From CAZJRB01 sp964547995 (GTDB taxonomy: Bacteria > Planctomycetota > Planctomycetia > Pirellulales > Thermoguttaceae): DNA of 19,939 bases. Shown here piece by piece: positions 7,385 to 15,213 of the stretch. The stretch covers positions 1-19,939 of the forward strand of contig CAZJRB010000129.1 of NCBI GenBank assembly GCA_964547995.1, given 5' to 3'. Within the stretch, counting starts at the first letter, position 1; the number at the start of each line of letters is the position of its first letter. Both the position numbers and the translations under genes were made by a program. The notes below the pieces were generated by a model, which searched no databases, had not been told where the DNA came from, and worked only from the letters and a program-made list of their open reading frames with translations.

Positions 7385-8383
7385 TCACTCTTCCACAACC
7401 ACCTCGAACCCCATGGCCTCGATCATCCGGTAGTCTTCCTCCGGCGGCTGGCCCTTGGCCGTGAGGTAGTCGCCGACGAAGATGCCGTCGGCCGCGTAGA
7501 GCCCCAACGACTGGAGGCTGCCGAGATGCTCCTCCCGGCCGGCCGCGATCCGTAACTCGCACCCGGGGTTGGCCAGGCGGAACAACGCGAGGACCTTCAG
7601 ACAATACCGCGGATTGAGCCGGCGGACGTCCGCAAGCGGCGTGCCCGCAATCGGCAACAGAAAATTGACCGGCACGACCTCCACTTTCAGCTCGGCAAGA
7701 CGCAAGGCAAGCTCGACCACGTCGGCGTCTTTTTCCCCCATCCCGACGATACCGCCGCTGCAGATCTCCATGCCCGCGGCCCGGACGGCCCGCAGCGTGT
7801 CGAGCCGGTCCTGGTACGCGTGCGTAGTGCATATCTGCGGGTAGAAGCGTTCGCTGGAGTTGAGGTTGTGGTTGACGCGATCGACCCCGGCCGCCTTGAG
7901 CCGACGAGCCTGTTCCGTGGTCAGAAATCCGGGCGAGAGGCAGACGTTCAGACGGTACGACGTCTTGATCTGCCGGGCGATCTCGCAGAAGGTATCGAGT
8001 TCCTTCTCGCCGGGCCGGCGGCCGGAGATGACCGTGCAGTAGGTCTTCGCCTTTCGTTCGGCGGCGACCCGGGCGCCGTCGAGAATCTGCTCGGGAGCAA
8101 CGAGTTTGTACTTGGGGATGTCGGCCTTCGAGATGCTCGATTGCGAGCAGTAGCCGCAGTCCTCCGTGCACAGCCCGCTCTTGGCGTTCATCAGGAAGTT
8201 CAACCGGACCTTGTTTCCCGCGTGGCGACGCCGCACGCGGTAGACCGCCGCCAGCAGTTCCAGCATTTCCTCGTCGCCCGACCGCAGGACGGCCAGGCCT
8301 TCGTCCTCCGTGAGGCGGTGACCGCCGAGAACCCGGCCGGCAAGGTCGTGCCAAGATGGGGATGTGGAATCGGAAGAAGCCAT
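7385..8383 (-). CDS. bioB: Biotin synthase
   Basis: A 332-residue radical SAM enzyme that inserts sulfur into dethiobiotin in the last step of biotin synthesis. The [4Fe-4S] motif CTEDCGYC gives C72, C76 and C79. The second ([2Fe-2S]) cluster ligands are also recognisable: C116 in YCTVIS, C148 in NVCLSPG, C208 in EICSGG and R283 in AAGREEHL, the expected Cys3-Arg set. YNHNLD-like substrate contacts appear as VNHNLNSS. The length is typical. The start is ATG at 8383; no clear Shine-Dalgarno precedes it, but the reading N-terminal to the conserved core is plausible. No other biotin gene is nearby. A stable hairpin lies 27 nt upstream of the start codon. Confidence 0.96.
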   Translation of the reverse strand: MASSDSTSPSWHDLAGRVLGGHRLTEDEGLAVLRSGDEEMLELLAAVYRVRRRHAGNKVRLNFLMNAKSGLCTEDCGYCSQSSISKADIPKYKLVAPEQILDGARVAAERKAKTYCTVISGRRPGEKELDTFCEIARQIKTSYRLNVCLSPGFLTTEQARRLKAAGVDRVNHNLNSSERFYPQICTTHAYQDRLDTLRAVRAAGMEICSGGIVGMGEKDADVVELALRLAELKVEVVPVNFLLPIAGTPLADVRRLNPRYCLKVLALFRLANPGCELRIAAGREEHLGSLQSLGLYAADGIFVGDYLTAKGQPPEEDYRMIEAMGFEVVVEE

Positions 8384-8409
8384 CGGGTGGTGAGTGTTGG
8401 GTGGAAAAG

Positions 8410-8430
8410 CCCCTACACTGCGTGCAGGGG
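8410..8430. repeat. Hairpin in the bioB leader, REP-like or attenuator-like
   Basis: A 9-bp stem with one G-T wobble closes a 3-nt loop, with AAAG at its foot on the + strand as in the other REP-like hairpins here. Read on the bioB strand the stem is followed by CTTTTCC, so a weak intrinsic-terminator or attenuator role is possible. The REP reading is preferred because of the shared foot and loop size. Confidence 0.5.
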
Positions 8431-8482
8431 TTCCGCATTTGCGATTTGGAGCCGCACAGTAGTAACCTCGGTATTTTCTTTG

Positions 8483-8566
8483 TAAAGCCGCGACCGGTGG
8501 TCGCGCCTGACGTTGCCCAAAACCACTACGGCCGGTAATTCGGCGCGACCACCGGTCGCGGCTTTA
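8483..8566. repeat. Paired REP-like element, type AAAGCCGCGACC (second full copy)
   Basis: The inverted 25-nt arms (8483-8507 and 8542-8566) are the same sequence as at 3867-3953, separated by 34 nt of unrelated sequence. It lies in the shared upstream region of the divergent bioB and amidase genes. The arms are conserved and the centres are not, which suggests that the arms are what is copied or maintained. Confidence 0.85.
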
Positions 8567-8644
8567 TAGTGTCTATTGTCGCAGGATCATAAGAGAACCG
8601 CAAGCCGGTCTTGCCAGGGCAGCCGATTCTGCGAGAATGAAGCC

Positions 8645-10030
8645 ATGCTCGAAGCTACCCACCGAATACGAGCCGGTGATCTGACGCCGCTTGATCTCGT
8701 CGAGCAGTGTCTTGCGCGGATCGACCAATACGAGGACCGTCTGAAGGCATGGGTCCTGGTCGACGGGGAAGGCGCCCGGGCGACCGCCCGGCAGCTGGGC
8801 GACGAAGCTGCGCGGGGCCAATTCCGCGGGCCGCTGCACGGCATCCCGATCGGGATCAAGGACATCGTCGACGTGGCCGGCTGGCCGACACGGGCCGGCT
8901 CGCCGCTGCGGGAAGATCACGTGGCCGGGGCCGACGCCCCGCTGGTGGCCGCGCTGCGGCGGGACGGGGCGATTATCCTCGGCAAAACGGTGACCGTCGA
9001 GTTCGCGTGCTTCGACCCCTCGCCGACGTTCAACCCATGGAACTTCGAGCACACGCCCGGCGGCTCCAGCAGCGGGTCGGCCGCGGCGGTGGCTGCCGGG
9101 ATGTGTCTCGGGGCAATCGGCACCCAAACCGGCGGGTCGCTCGTGCGGCCGGCGACCTACTGCGGCATCTCGACCTGCAAGCCAACGTTCGGCGCGATTT
9201 CGCTGGAGGGCGTCGTGCCGGTCAGCCACCACTTCGACCATGCCGGCCCGATGGCCCGCACGGTGGGCGATCTGGAGATCATGCTACGGTGTTTGATGGA
9301 CATCGGTCCTTCGCCGTCGTGCCGACGGCGGCTAAACGAGCATGCATCGTCGCCGGACCGTTCCCGTTTAGCCGCCGTCGGCACGACGGCGAACACCGCG
9401 GCAGAATCGAACGAATCCTCCCCACCGCGGCTCGGGGTGCTCGAACAGTTTTTCATGGAGAACGCCGACGAGCCGGTCCGTGAAGTCACCGAAGCTGCGT
9501 TGAGGAAACTCCGCGACGCCGGGGCGATGATCGAGCCGGTCACGTTCGCCGACGGCTTCGAGCAGGTCCGGGCGATGCATCTTTGCATCATGGGCGTTGA
9601 GGCGGCGGCCTATCACCGCAAATCATTCGCCCGACATCGCGAGGGGTACGGGCCATTGATCGCGGCGTTCCTGGACGAGGGACTGACCACTTCGGCGGTC
9701 GACTACGCCGACGCGCTGTCGTGGCAACGTCGTTACATCCGCCGCGTCCGCACGCTGCTCGATGGCGTGGACGCGTTGATTATGCCCTCGACCGACACGA
9801 CCGCCCCGCCAACCCGCGACACCACCGGCCTGCCGCTGTTCCAAGCCCCCTGGAGCGCCGCCGGGCTGCCGGTCGTATCCATCCCAATCGGCCTCGCCCC
9901 CGACGGCATGCCCACCGCAATCCAACTCGTCGGCCGCGACCACCAAGAAGCCGAACTACTCCAAATCGCCGCGTGGTGCGAAAACGTCATCGGTTTCGAT
10001 CAATTGCCGCTGATGATAAACGAGGCGTAA
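8645..10030 (+). CDS. Amidase signature family enzyme (GatA-like amidase)
   Basis: A 461-residue hydrolase of amide bonds. The Ser-cisSer-Lys triad is readable: K72 in GIKDIVD, cis-Ser S141 in the GGSSSGS block, and nucleophile S165 in GTQTGGSL, with the spacings 69 and 24 usual for the family. No gatB or gatC lies beside it, so it is more likely a stand-alone amidase, such as an allophanate- or aryl-amide-type enzyme, than the glutamyl-tRNA amidotransferase subunit; the substrate is unknown. ATG 8645 is the first start that gives a normal N-terminus (MLEATHRIRAGDLTP); its ribosome binding site is weak. Residues about 223-250 are encoded by an inverted-repeat element lying in frame in a loop that varies across the family. 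It converges on leuD with a 13-nt gap. Confidence 0.88.
   Translation: MLEATHRIRAGDLTPLDLVEQCLARIDQYEDRLKAWVLVDGEGARATARQLGDEAARGQFRGPLHGIPIGIKDIVDVAGWPTRAGSPLREDHVAGADAPLVAALRRDGAIILGKTVTVEFACFDPSPTFNPWNFEHTPGGSSSGSAAAVAAGMCLGAIGTQTGGSLVRPATYCGISTCKPTFGAISLEGVVPVSHHFDHAGPMARTVGDLEIMLRCLMDIGPSPSCRRRLNEHASSPDRSRLAAVGTTANTAAESNESSPPRLGVLEQFFMENADEPVREVTEAALRKLRDAGAMIEPVTFADGFEQVRAMHLCIMGVEAAAYHRKSFARHREGYGPLIAAFLDEGLTTSAVDYADALSWQRRYIRRVRTLLDGVDALIMPSTDTTAPPTRDTTGLPLFQAPWSAAGLPVVSIPIGLAPDGMPTAIQLVGRDHQEAELLQIAAWCENVIGFDQLPLMINEA
9310..9393. repeat. Paired REP-like element inside the amidase coding sequence
   Basis: Perfect 29-nt inverted arms (9310-9338 and 9365-9393) are separated by 26 nt. 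Each arm also folds as GCCGTCG, 3-nt loop, CGACGGC, with TTAG at the foot. The whole is 84 bp, 28 codons, so the amidase frame is kept. The encoded segment is Arg/Ala/Ser-rich and low in complexity, unlike its surroundings. Confidence 0.88.
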
Positions 10031-10043
10031 ATGTAGAGCCCGT

Positions 10044-10637
10044 TCACGCAATCCCGTGTGCCTTTTCATATTCGGCGATTTTCTGTTCTCGCTTCAACGT
10101 CAGTGCAATGTCGTCGAGTCCGCCGAGCAGGCACTCGCGGCGGAAGTCGTCGACTTCAAAGGTGAGGGAGAGCCCGTGCTTGTCGGTGATGGTGCAGTTT
10201 TCCAAGTTGACCGTGAGTCGGTAGCCGGGGTGCTCGGCGGCGCGATTGAACAGGTCGTCGACGGCCTGTTCGTCGAGCTTGATCGGGAGCATGCCGTTCT
10301 TGAAGCAGTTGTTGTAGAAGATGTCGGCGAAGCTCGGGGCGAGGATCGCGCGGAAGCCGTAGTCTTCGAGTGCCCAGGGGGCGTGCTCGCGGCTGGAGCC
10401 GCAGCCGAAGTTGCGCCGGGCCAGAAGGATCGACGCCCCGGCATACTCGGGTTTGTTCAACTCGAAGTCGGGATTGTCGGAACCGTCTTCGAGAAACCGC
10501 CAATCGAAGAACAGAAACTGCCCGAAGCCGGTTCGCTCGATCCGCTTCAAGAACTGCTTGGGGATGATCTGGTCGGTGTCGACGTCGGTCCGGTCCATCG
10601 CGGCGACCAGTCCGGTGTGGGTGGTGAAGGGTCGCAT
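10044..10637 (-). CDS. leuD: 3-isopropylmalate dehydratase small subunit
   Basis: A 197-residue protein, the swivelling small subunit that with LeuC isomerises 2- to 3-isopropylmalate in leucine synthesis. Characteristic stretches are DTDQIIPKQFLK near the N-terminus, FGCGSSREHAPWAL in the middle, and FADIFYNNCFKNGMLPI. The start is ATG 10637. No Shine-Dalgarno is visible: the bases upstream are an AT-rich repeat ending in CCCAAATCCA. The gene is in the usual leuC-leuD order but is separated from leuC by about 540 nt holding an extra gene, where direct adjacency would be expected. Confidence 0.96.
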   Translation of the reverse strand: MRPFTTHTGLVAAMDRTDVDTDQIIPKQFLKRIERTGFGQFLFFDWRFLEDGSDNPDFELNKPEYAGASILLARRNFGCGSSREHAPWALEDYGFRAILAPSFADIFYNNCFKNGMLPIKLDEQAVDDLFNRAAEHPGYRLTVNLENCTITDKHGLSLTFEVDDFRRECLLGGLDDIALTLKREQKIAEYEKAHGIA

Positions 10638-10644
10638 TGGATTT

Positions 10645-11168
10645 GGGAATTGTAAATTGAAAATTGAAAATTGTAAATTGAAGATTGCAAATTGTCTGTT
10701 GGGTTCGCGTATTGTCAGTGCTTTCCTTTTTCCTTCTTTTCTCGTGCGGTTATCAGCGATTTTGCGACGATGTTGCAGAGCTGGTCGGCTTCGTCAAGGA
10801 TCAACTTCATTTGTGATTCCGGCAGCAGCTCTGCTTTTACGATCAAACGGATCCAGCAACGCGACTCTTTCAGTTCCTTCAGGCAGATGCTCAGCTTATG
10901 GGTGAAGTCCGCCCGACTTTCCGCGGCGCAGCCTTCTTCGTAGTTCGGTGCGGGCGAGGTTCCTGACCGCAACAACTGCCCGGCAACATGCCGCCCCATT
11001 CGCGTATCCGGCAGCGCGTCGACCACTTTGCCAACTCTGGCCGCGAAATCCAACAGCCGGTTTGATAGTTCTTCCGGAGTCATATCATTCGATGTCGTTC
11101 ACTGAACGACGTTCCGTGGGGAATTCAATTTACAGTTTACATTTTACAATTAGCAATTTACAATTCCC
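10645..11168. mobile_element. Inverted-repeat-bounded unit carrying a four-helix-bundle gene, inserted between leuC and leuD
   Basis: The unit is bounded by perfect 15-bp inverted repeats, GGGAATTGTAAATTG at 10645-10659 and its complement at 11154-11168. Inside each end are AT-rich stretches built of repeated AATTGTA/AAATTGA-type words (about 10648-10696 and 11119-11165), which look alike when one is reverse-complemented. The only gene inside is the four-helix-bundle protein. The ends fall 7 nt from the leuD start and 6 nt from the leuC stop. No target duplication longer than a few bases could be identified, and there is no transposase, so mobility is inferred. Confidence 0.6.
10715..11083 (-). 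CDS. Four helix bundle protein (23S rRNA intervening-sequence / S23 family)
   Basis: A 122-residue protein of the small helical family first seen in 23S rRNA intervening sequences and related to the accessory protein (Avd) of diversity-generating retroelements. The family pattern is visible: GRHVAGQLLRSGTSPAPNYEEG, then a long helix with SRADFTHKLSICLKELKESRCWIRLI, and a final helix ending in a Lys-rich tail. No reverse transcriptase or template repeat lies nearby, so it is a stand-alone copy. The start is ATG 11083; there is no clear Shine-Dalgarno. It lies between leuC and leuD on the same strand, inside an inverted-repeat-bounded unit. The molecular role of stand-alone members is not established. 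Confidence 0.88.
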   Translation of the reverse strand: MTPEELSNRLLDFAARVGKVVDALPDTRMGRHVAGQLLRSGTSPAPNYEEGCAAESRADFTHKLSICLKELKESRCWIRLIVKAELLPESQMKLILDEADQLCNIVAKSLITAREKKEKGKH

Positions 11169-11174
11169 CCTTCC

Positions 11175-12590
11175 CTACCGAAGCTTCCACTCCCGCACGT
11201 CGACGAAGTGGCCCGCGACGGCCGCGGCGGCGGCCATGGCGGGTGAGACGAGATGGGTCCGGCCGCCTTTGCCCTGCCGGCCCTCGAAGTTCCGGTTGCT
11301 TGTCGAAGCGCAGCGCTCGCCCGGTTCGAGCCGGTCGGGGTTCATCGCCAGACACATGCTGCACCCGGCTTCTCGCCACTCGCACCCGGCTTCAACAAAA
11401 ACCTTGTCGAGCCCTTCCTCTTCGGCCTGCCGCTTGACGAGCCCGCTGCCGGGCACGATTATCGCATGGATACCATCGGCCACGTGGTAGCCATGGAGAA
11501 CCTTCGCAGCCGCGCGAAGATCCTCGATCCGGCCGTTGGTACACGAACCGACGAAGATCCGGTCGATCGGGATGTCACAAATCGGCGTACCGGGTTTCAG
11601 GCCCATGTACTCGAGCGCCTTGGCGACCGCCTTCCGGTCGGAAGGATCGGGGTAGTCGGCCGAGTCGGGCACTTTGCCGGCCACGTCGGTCACCTGGCCG
11701 GGGGTTGTTCCCCAGGTAACTTGTGGGCGGACATCGCCGGCGTTGAAGACCTCGACGCAATCGTACTCGGCCCCTTTGTCGGTGGGCAACAGTCTCCAGC
11801 GCTCGACCGCCGCATCGAAGTTCTCCGGTGCAAACGGCCGGCCGCGGAGATAGGCAAATGTGGTTTCGTCCGGCGCGATCATCCCCGCCCGGGCGCCGGC
11901 CTCGATCGTCATGTTACAGACGGTCATCCGGGCTTCCATGCTCAATGCGCGAATCGCCTCGCCGGCGTACTCGATCGCACACCCGGTCCCGCCGCCGGTC
12001 GTGATCCGGCCGATGATATAGAGAATCAGGTCCTTGCCGGTCACGCCGTCGCCGAGCCGGCCGTCGACGCGGATTTCGAATGTTTTGGGTTTGTGTTGCA
12101 GCAACGTCTGGGTGGCCAGCACGTGCTCGACCTCGCTGGTCCCGATCCCGAAGGCCAATGCCCCAAAGGCCCCGTGCGTGGCGGTGTGGCTGTCGCCGCA
12201 GACGATGGTCATACCCGGCTGGGTGAGCCCCTGCTCCGGCCCTATCACGTGGACAACCCCTTGACGGACATCGTCGAGATCGAACAACTCGATGCCGAAC
12301 TCCTTGCAGTTATCGCGCAAGGCGTCGATCTGCTGTTTCGAGATCGGGTCGTCGATCGGCAGCGAGCGGTCGGTGGTGGGTACGTTGTGGTCGGCCACCG
12401 CGACGGTTCGCTCGGTGCGGCGGACTTTGCGCCCGGCCAGCCGCAGGCCCTCGAACGCCTGAGGGCTGGTCACCTCGTGGACGAGTTGCAGGTCGATGTA
12501 AAGAAGCGTCTGTTGGCCCGGTTCGGCCCCGACGACGTGGCCGTCCCAGATTTTCGCGAACATCGTGCGGGGAGCAGTCGGTGCAGTCAT
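11175..12590 (-). CDS. leuC: 3-isopropylmalate dehydratase large subunit
   Basis: A 471-residue aconitase-fold large subunit of isopropylmalate isomerase, acting in leucine synthesis with LeuD. The [4Fe-4S] cluster ligands are C350 (VGSCTNGRIEDL), C410 and C413 (CSMCLAMNPD). CGDSHTATHGAFGALAFGIGTSEVEHVLATQ and IDLQLVHEVTSPQAF-type blocks are present (each given here only as landmarks; read around residues 33-45 and 130-160). ATG 12590 is chosen; an in-frame GTG two codons upstream and an ATG at residue 10 are alternatives, and none has a clear ribosome binding site. Immediately after the TAG stop comes GGAAGG, a likely former Shine-Dalgarno for leuD. Length is normal. Confidence 0.96.
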   Translation of the reverse strand: MTAPTAPRTMFAKIWDGHVVGAEPGQQTLLYIDLQLVHEVTSPQAFEGLRLAGRKVRRTERTVAVADHNVPTTDRSLPIDDPISKQQIDALRDNCKEFGIELFDLDDVRQGVVHVIGPEQGLTQPGMTIVCGDSHTATHGAFGALAFGIGTSEVEHVLATQTLLQHKPKTFEIRVDGRLGDGVTGKDLILYIIGRITTGGGTGCAIEYAGEAIRALSMEARMTVCNMTIEAGARAGMIAPDETTFAYLRGRPFAPENFDAAVERWRLLPTDKGAEYDCVEVFNAGDVRPQVTWGTTPGQVTDVAGKVPDSADYPDPSDRKAVAKALEYMGLKPGTPICDIPIDRIFVGSCTNGRIEDLRAAAKVLHGYHVADGIHAIIVPGSGLVKRQAEEEGLDKVFVEAGCEWREAGCSMCLAMNPDRLEPGERCASTSNRNFEGRQGKGGRTHLVSPAMAAAAAVAGHFVDVREWKLR

Positions 12591-12689
12591 ACTCACGGCT
12601 ACATATTGGTTTAATGAATGGGAGGGAGGGCCGCTACTTCTTCCGTAAGTGAGCCATTATAGCCCGACAAGGTTCGCTCACCAACGGGA

Positions 12690-14315
12690 CTAGTCGCTTT
12701 TCAACGGGGCATACTGCTGCCACCACGCGGCCGCGTCGCTGTGAGTCCACTGATCGGCCGACTCGCACCCGGCCAGGGCCTTTTCCAGGGTTGCCGCATC
12801 GGGGAATCGCTCCGAGGGGGCCTTCGCCAGACAGCGGAGGATTACCTGCTCCAGGTCTGGCGAAACGTGCTCGCGGCGTTGCGAAGGCGGGATGATCGGC
12901 TGGTTGGCGTGGGCGAACAGTATTTTGATCGGCCGATCGGCCTCGAACGGAGGGTGGCCCGTCAGGAGGTAGTAGCCGACCGCCCCGAGCGAATAGATGT
13001 CGCTTCGCACGTCCGGCTTGTCGCCGATGGCCTGTTCGGGCGACATGAACAGGGGGCTGCCGGTGATGGTGCCCTCGGCGGTCAGCTCGGCCGACTGTTC
13101 CTCGACGACCGGTTTGACCAGTCCGAAATCGAGGAGTTTGGTCACGTCGCAGACGCCGCCGCGCTGGGCGGCGAAGATGTTTGCCGGCTTGATGTCGCGA
13201 TGGACCATCCCGGCCGCATGGGCCTCGCCAAGGGCGTTGCAGGCCTGGCGCAGGAAGTGAACCACCCGTGCCGCCGGCATGGGGCCGAAACGGTTGACCA
13301 GCTCGTACAGGCTCATGCCGGGCAGGTATTCCATCACGTAGTAGAACGTGCCGTCGTCGGTGTTGCCGTAATCGAAGATTTCGACGGTGTTCCAGTGCGA
13401 GAGTTTCGCGGTTGCCTGGACCTCGCGTTCGAATCGAGCCAGCGCCTTGCTGTCGCCGGCCTTGTCGTGCCGGATCAACTTGACGACGCAAGGCCGCTTG
13501 AGGAGTTGATGCTCGGCGAGATAGACCTCTCCCATGCCGCCGGCCCCGAGCGACCGGGTAAGCCGGTATTGCCCCAACTGCCGGGCCTCGAACGCCTCGC
13601 GGCGCAGCGAGCCGATCGTATCGACGCCGAAGATGCTCGCAGCGGCCGCGATGACCAGCATCAGCGGAAAGTTCGCCATGTCGGTGAACGATGCGAGTTC
13701 AAACATCTTGGGATGAAGATACATCGTTATCGCGCCCATCGCCAGTGGAACGATGGTAAGCAAGGAAATTACGATGACCGCCCGTCGCAGAGTGTTCGGA
13801 ATGAACAACGCATACGTGAAAATCAAGATAAGCCAAATGCCGATCGGAAAATGAAAATAATCGTTTTCGCAGCAATCGATCATGACCACGCGTTGCATTC
13901 CCAAGAAGAAGATCGCCGGCAGCCCGAAAACGATCAACTCCAAGATGCGAAGCCACCGCATCGAGATCACACAGCGCCGGCACAACATGACCCCGATCAC
14001 CCCCAGCGTGAGAGTGAGGAAAACGTGGAAGCCGAAGAAGTAAATACTGAAGTCCTTCCACCGAAAGTGCTTGGCCAGAAAGAGAAGATTGCCGGCAAAC
14101 AGAGTGAGTGCGGCCAGTCGCAACCGCGACTTCAGCAGGTCCCGGATTTCGAGGCTCAACTTGGGCCCGGAATCCGTGACCATGGCAACTCGCGCCGCAT
14201 AGTCCTGCACCCAGGACGTTGCAGGGTGTACTCTGCTCTCTTCCGCACCGGAAACCATCTCCACGGTGGGATCCGTCGGTGAAAAACCGGATGATCTAGG
14301 CGTCGAATCGTCCAT
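12690..14315 (-). CDS. Membrane-tethered Ser/Thr protein kinase (six TM helices, then kinase domain)
   Basis: A 541-residue protein. After about 60 hydrophilic residues come six predicted TM helices (about 65-81, 91-112, 122-140, 155-173, 178-198, 214-232), then a complete Hanks-type kinase domain: GAGGMGEV loop at 257-264, catalytic K279, HRDIKPAN at 372-379, DFG at 396-398, and SPEQ at 425-428 in place of APE. All catalytic residues are present, so it should be active. The order, sensor-like membrane block before the kinase, is the reverse of the PknB layout. ATG 14315 is preferred because upstream in-frame residues are Gly/Arg-rich and featureless. There are no HEAT, WD40 or PASTA repeats. 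Substrates are unknown; the methyltransferase-like gene lies upstream on the same strand. Confidence 0.9.
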   Translation of the reverse strand: MDDSTPRSSGFSPTDPTVEMVSGAEESRVHPATSWVQDYAARVAMVTDSGPKLSLEIRDLLKSRLRLAALTLFAGNLLFLAKHFRWKDFSIYFFGFHVFLTLTLGVIGVMLCRRCVISMRWLRILELIVFGLPAIFFLGMQRVVMIDCCENDYFHFPIGIWLILIFTYALFIPNTLRRAVIVISLLTIVPLAMGAITMYLHPKMFELASFTDMANFPLMLVIAAAASIFGVDTIGSLRREAFEARQLGQYRLTRSLGAGGMGEVYLAEHQLLKRPCVVKLIRHDKAGDSKALARFEREVQATAKLSHWNTVEIFDYGNTDDGTFYYVMEYLPGMSLYELVNRFGPMPAARVVHFLRQACNALGEAHAAGMVHRDIKPANIFAAQRGGVCDVTKLLDFGLVKPVVEEQSAELTAEGTITGSPLFMSPEQAIGDKPDVRSDIYSLGAVGYYLLTGHPPFEADRPIKILFAHANQPIIPPSQRREHVSPDLEQVILRCLAKAPSERFPDAATLEKALAGCESADQWTHSDAAAWWQQYAPLKSD

Positions 14316-14503
14316 TGGGTCCGATGGTCTGCAGGAGCCGGGGCCAGGGTATCGTACTAATATCATACACCGGAAGAAGTAGAGCGGCGACCCCCCGGCA
14401 AGTCGTTTGGAGGTAGAATGCCCTTCAAACCAGACCGGCAATTGCCAGGTAGCCGGTGCCGCTTGACCCCTTGAAACGCCGAGCGAGCCGCTCACGTTTC
14501 GGA

Positions 14504-15058
14504 TCATGCCGCCCGCTGACCCCGGGCCACAGCGGCCAGGGCCTCGATTTCCTCGCACCCGACCAACCGAATTTGGGCGCCGCCGCCCGGCAGGGATTTC
14601 TCCTGAAATACCTGAGATTCCTCGTGCAACAACCGTGGCACGTAGAACCAGGCCTTGGCAAGGCTCCGGGGGTCGAGGCGGGCCGAAACCACCACCAGAT
14701 CGATGCGTTCCAATGAATTCGCACTACTGGACAGGGCGGAGAATAGATCGCCCGGAATCAATCGCACCCGTACTCCCGTGGTGCCGAGCAGGCGGTGTGC
14801 CATCTTCAACGTCATGCCGCGCCCGTCCGCAGCCGATCGCGATTCGAAGAGGTCCACCCCGGTGAACTCCGTCGCACTGGCCGGATGAAATCGTCCGGCA
14901 ACTTCGATCATCCGCATGGCTCTGCGGCCGTCGGCAATCCCCAACTCAAGGATTCTTCGGGGCCTTTGGCGGCAGATTGCCCTGTAAATGGGACGATCGC
15001 TGGACGGGGTGGAAAGATAGGATAGATGGAAAACACGCCAGGCGCTTGTAGTTGCCAA
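14504..15058 (-). CDS. SAM-dependent methyltransferase-like protein
   Basis: A 184-residue protein. RRILELGIADGRRAMRMI (around residues 34-51) resembles motif I of class I Rossmann methyltransferases, and TGVDLFESR (66-74) resembles motif II; RVRLIPGD fits a later strand. It is short for the class, lacks a clear catalytic motif, and has an unusual N-terminus, so it may be a reduced or non-catalytic relative. The start is TTG 15058: AGGAGGG lies five bases upstream (15064-15070) and no ATG fits as well. It is followed after about 190 nt by the kinase on the same strand and is divergent from the DUF1559 gene. The methyl acceptor is unknown. Confidence 0.65.
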   Translation of the reverse strand: MATTSAWRVFHLSYLSTPSSDRPIYRAICRQRPRRILELGIADGRRAMRMIEVAGRFHPASATEFTGVDLFESRSAADGRGMTLKMAHRLLGTTGVRVRLIPGDLFSALSSSANSLERIDLVVVSARLDPRSLAKAWFYVPRLLHEESQVFQEKSLPGGGAQIRLVGCEEIEALAAVARGQRAA

Positions 15059-15063
15059 CGTCG

Positions 15064-15070
15064 CCCTCCT
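15064..15070 (-). promoter_or_regulatory. Shine-Dalgarno supporting a TTG start
   Basis: On the minus strand AGGAGGG sits five bases before TTG 15058, the start chosen for the methyltransferase-like gene. Confidence 0.65.
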
Positions 15071-15213
15071 GCCGTTTTGTGAAAGGGGTGGAGTGCCGTC
15101 TCACCTCTGACTTCGGCCACGGTTTTCGGAGGACTGGAACCTTTTTGTCCGCCATCACCGGAAATACCACGTACTGGGGGGACGTTCATAGGAGTTGGGA
15201 TGGGCTGGGGGCT

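Noticed and set aside
10646..10696. CRISPR-like or regulatory tandem array of AATTGTAAATTGA words
   Set aside because: The units are about 10-13 bp, imperfect, with no spacers, and reappear in inverted orientation at 11119-11165, so they are treated as the ends of the inserted unit.
10715..11083. Diversity-generating retroelement suggested by the Avd-like four-helix-bundle protein
   Set aside because: No reverse transcriptase, template repeat or variable repeat is visible; stand-alone members of the family are common.
11253..12614. 453-codon plus-strand frame across leuC
   Set aside because: It is a shadow of leuC, whose iron-sulfur ligands are all present on the minus strand.
12651..12684. 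GTGAGC...GCTCAC inverted repeat upstream of the kinase stop region
   Set aside because: Only about six paired bases around a loop of roughly 20 nt, within chance expectation.
12741..14282. 513-codon plus-strand frame across the kinase gene
   Set aside because: The minus strand encodes a complete kinase. The plus-strand peptide is His/Asp/Arg-rich and featureless.
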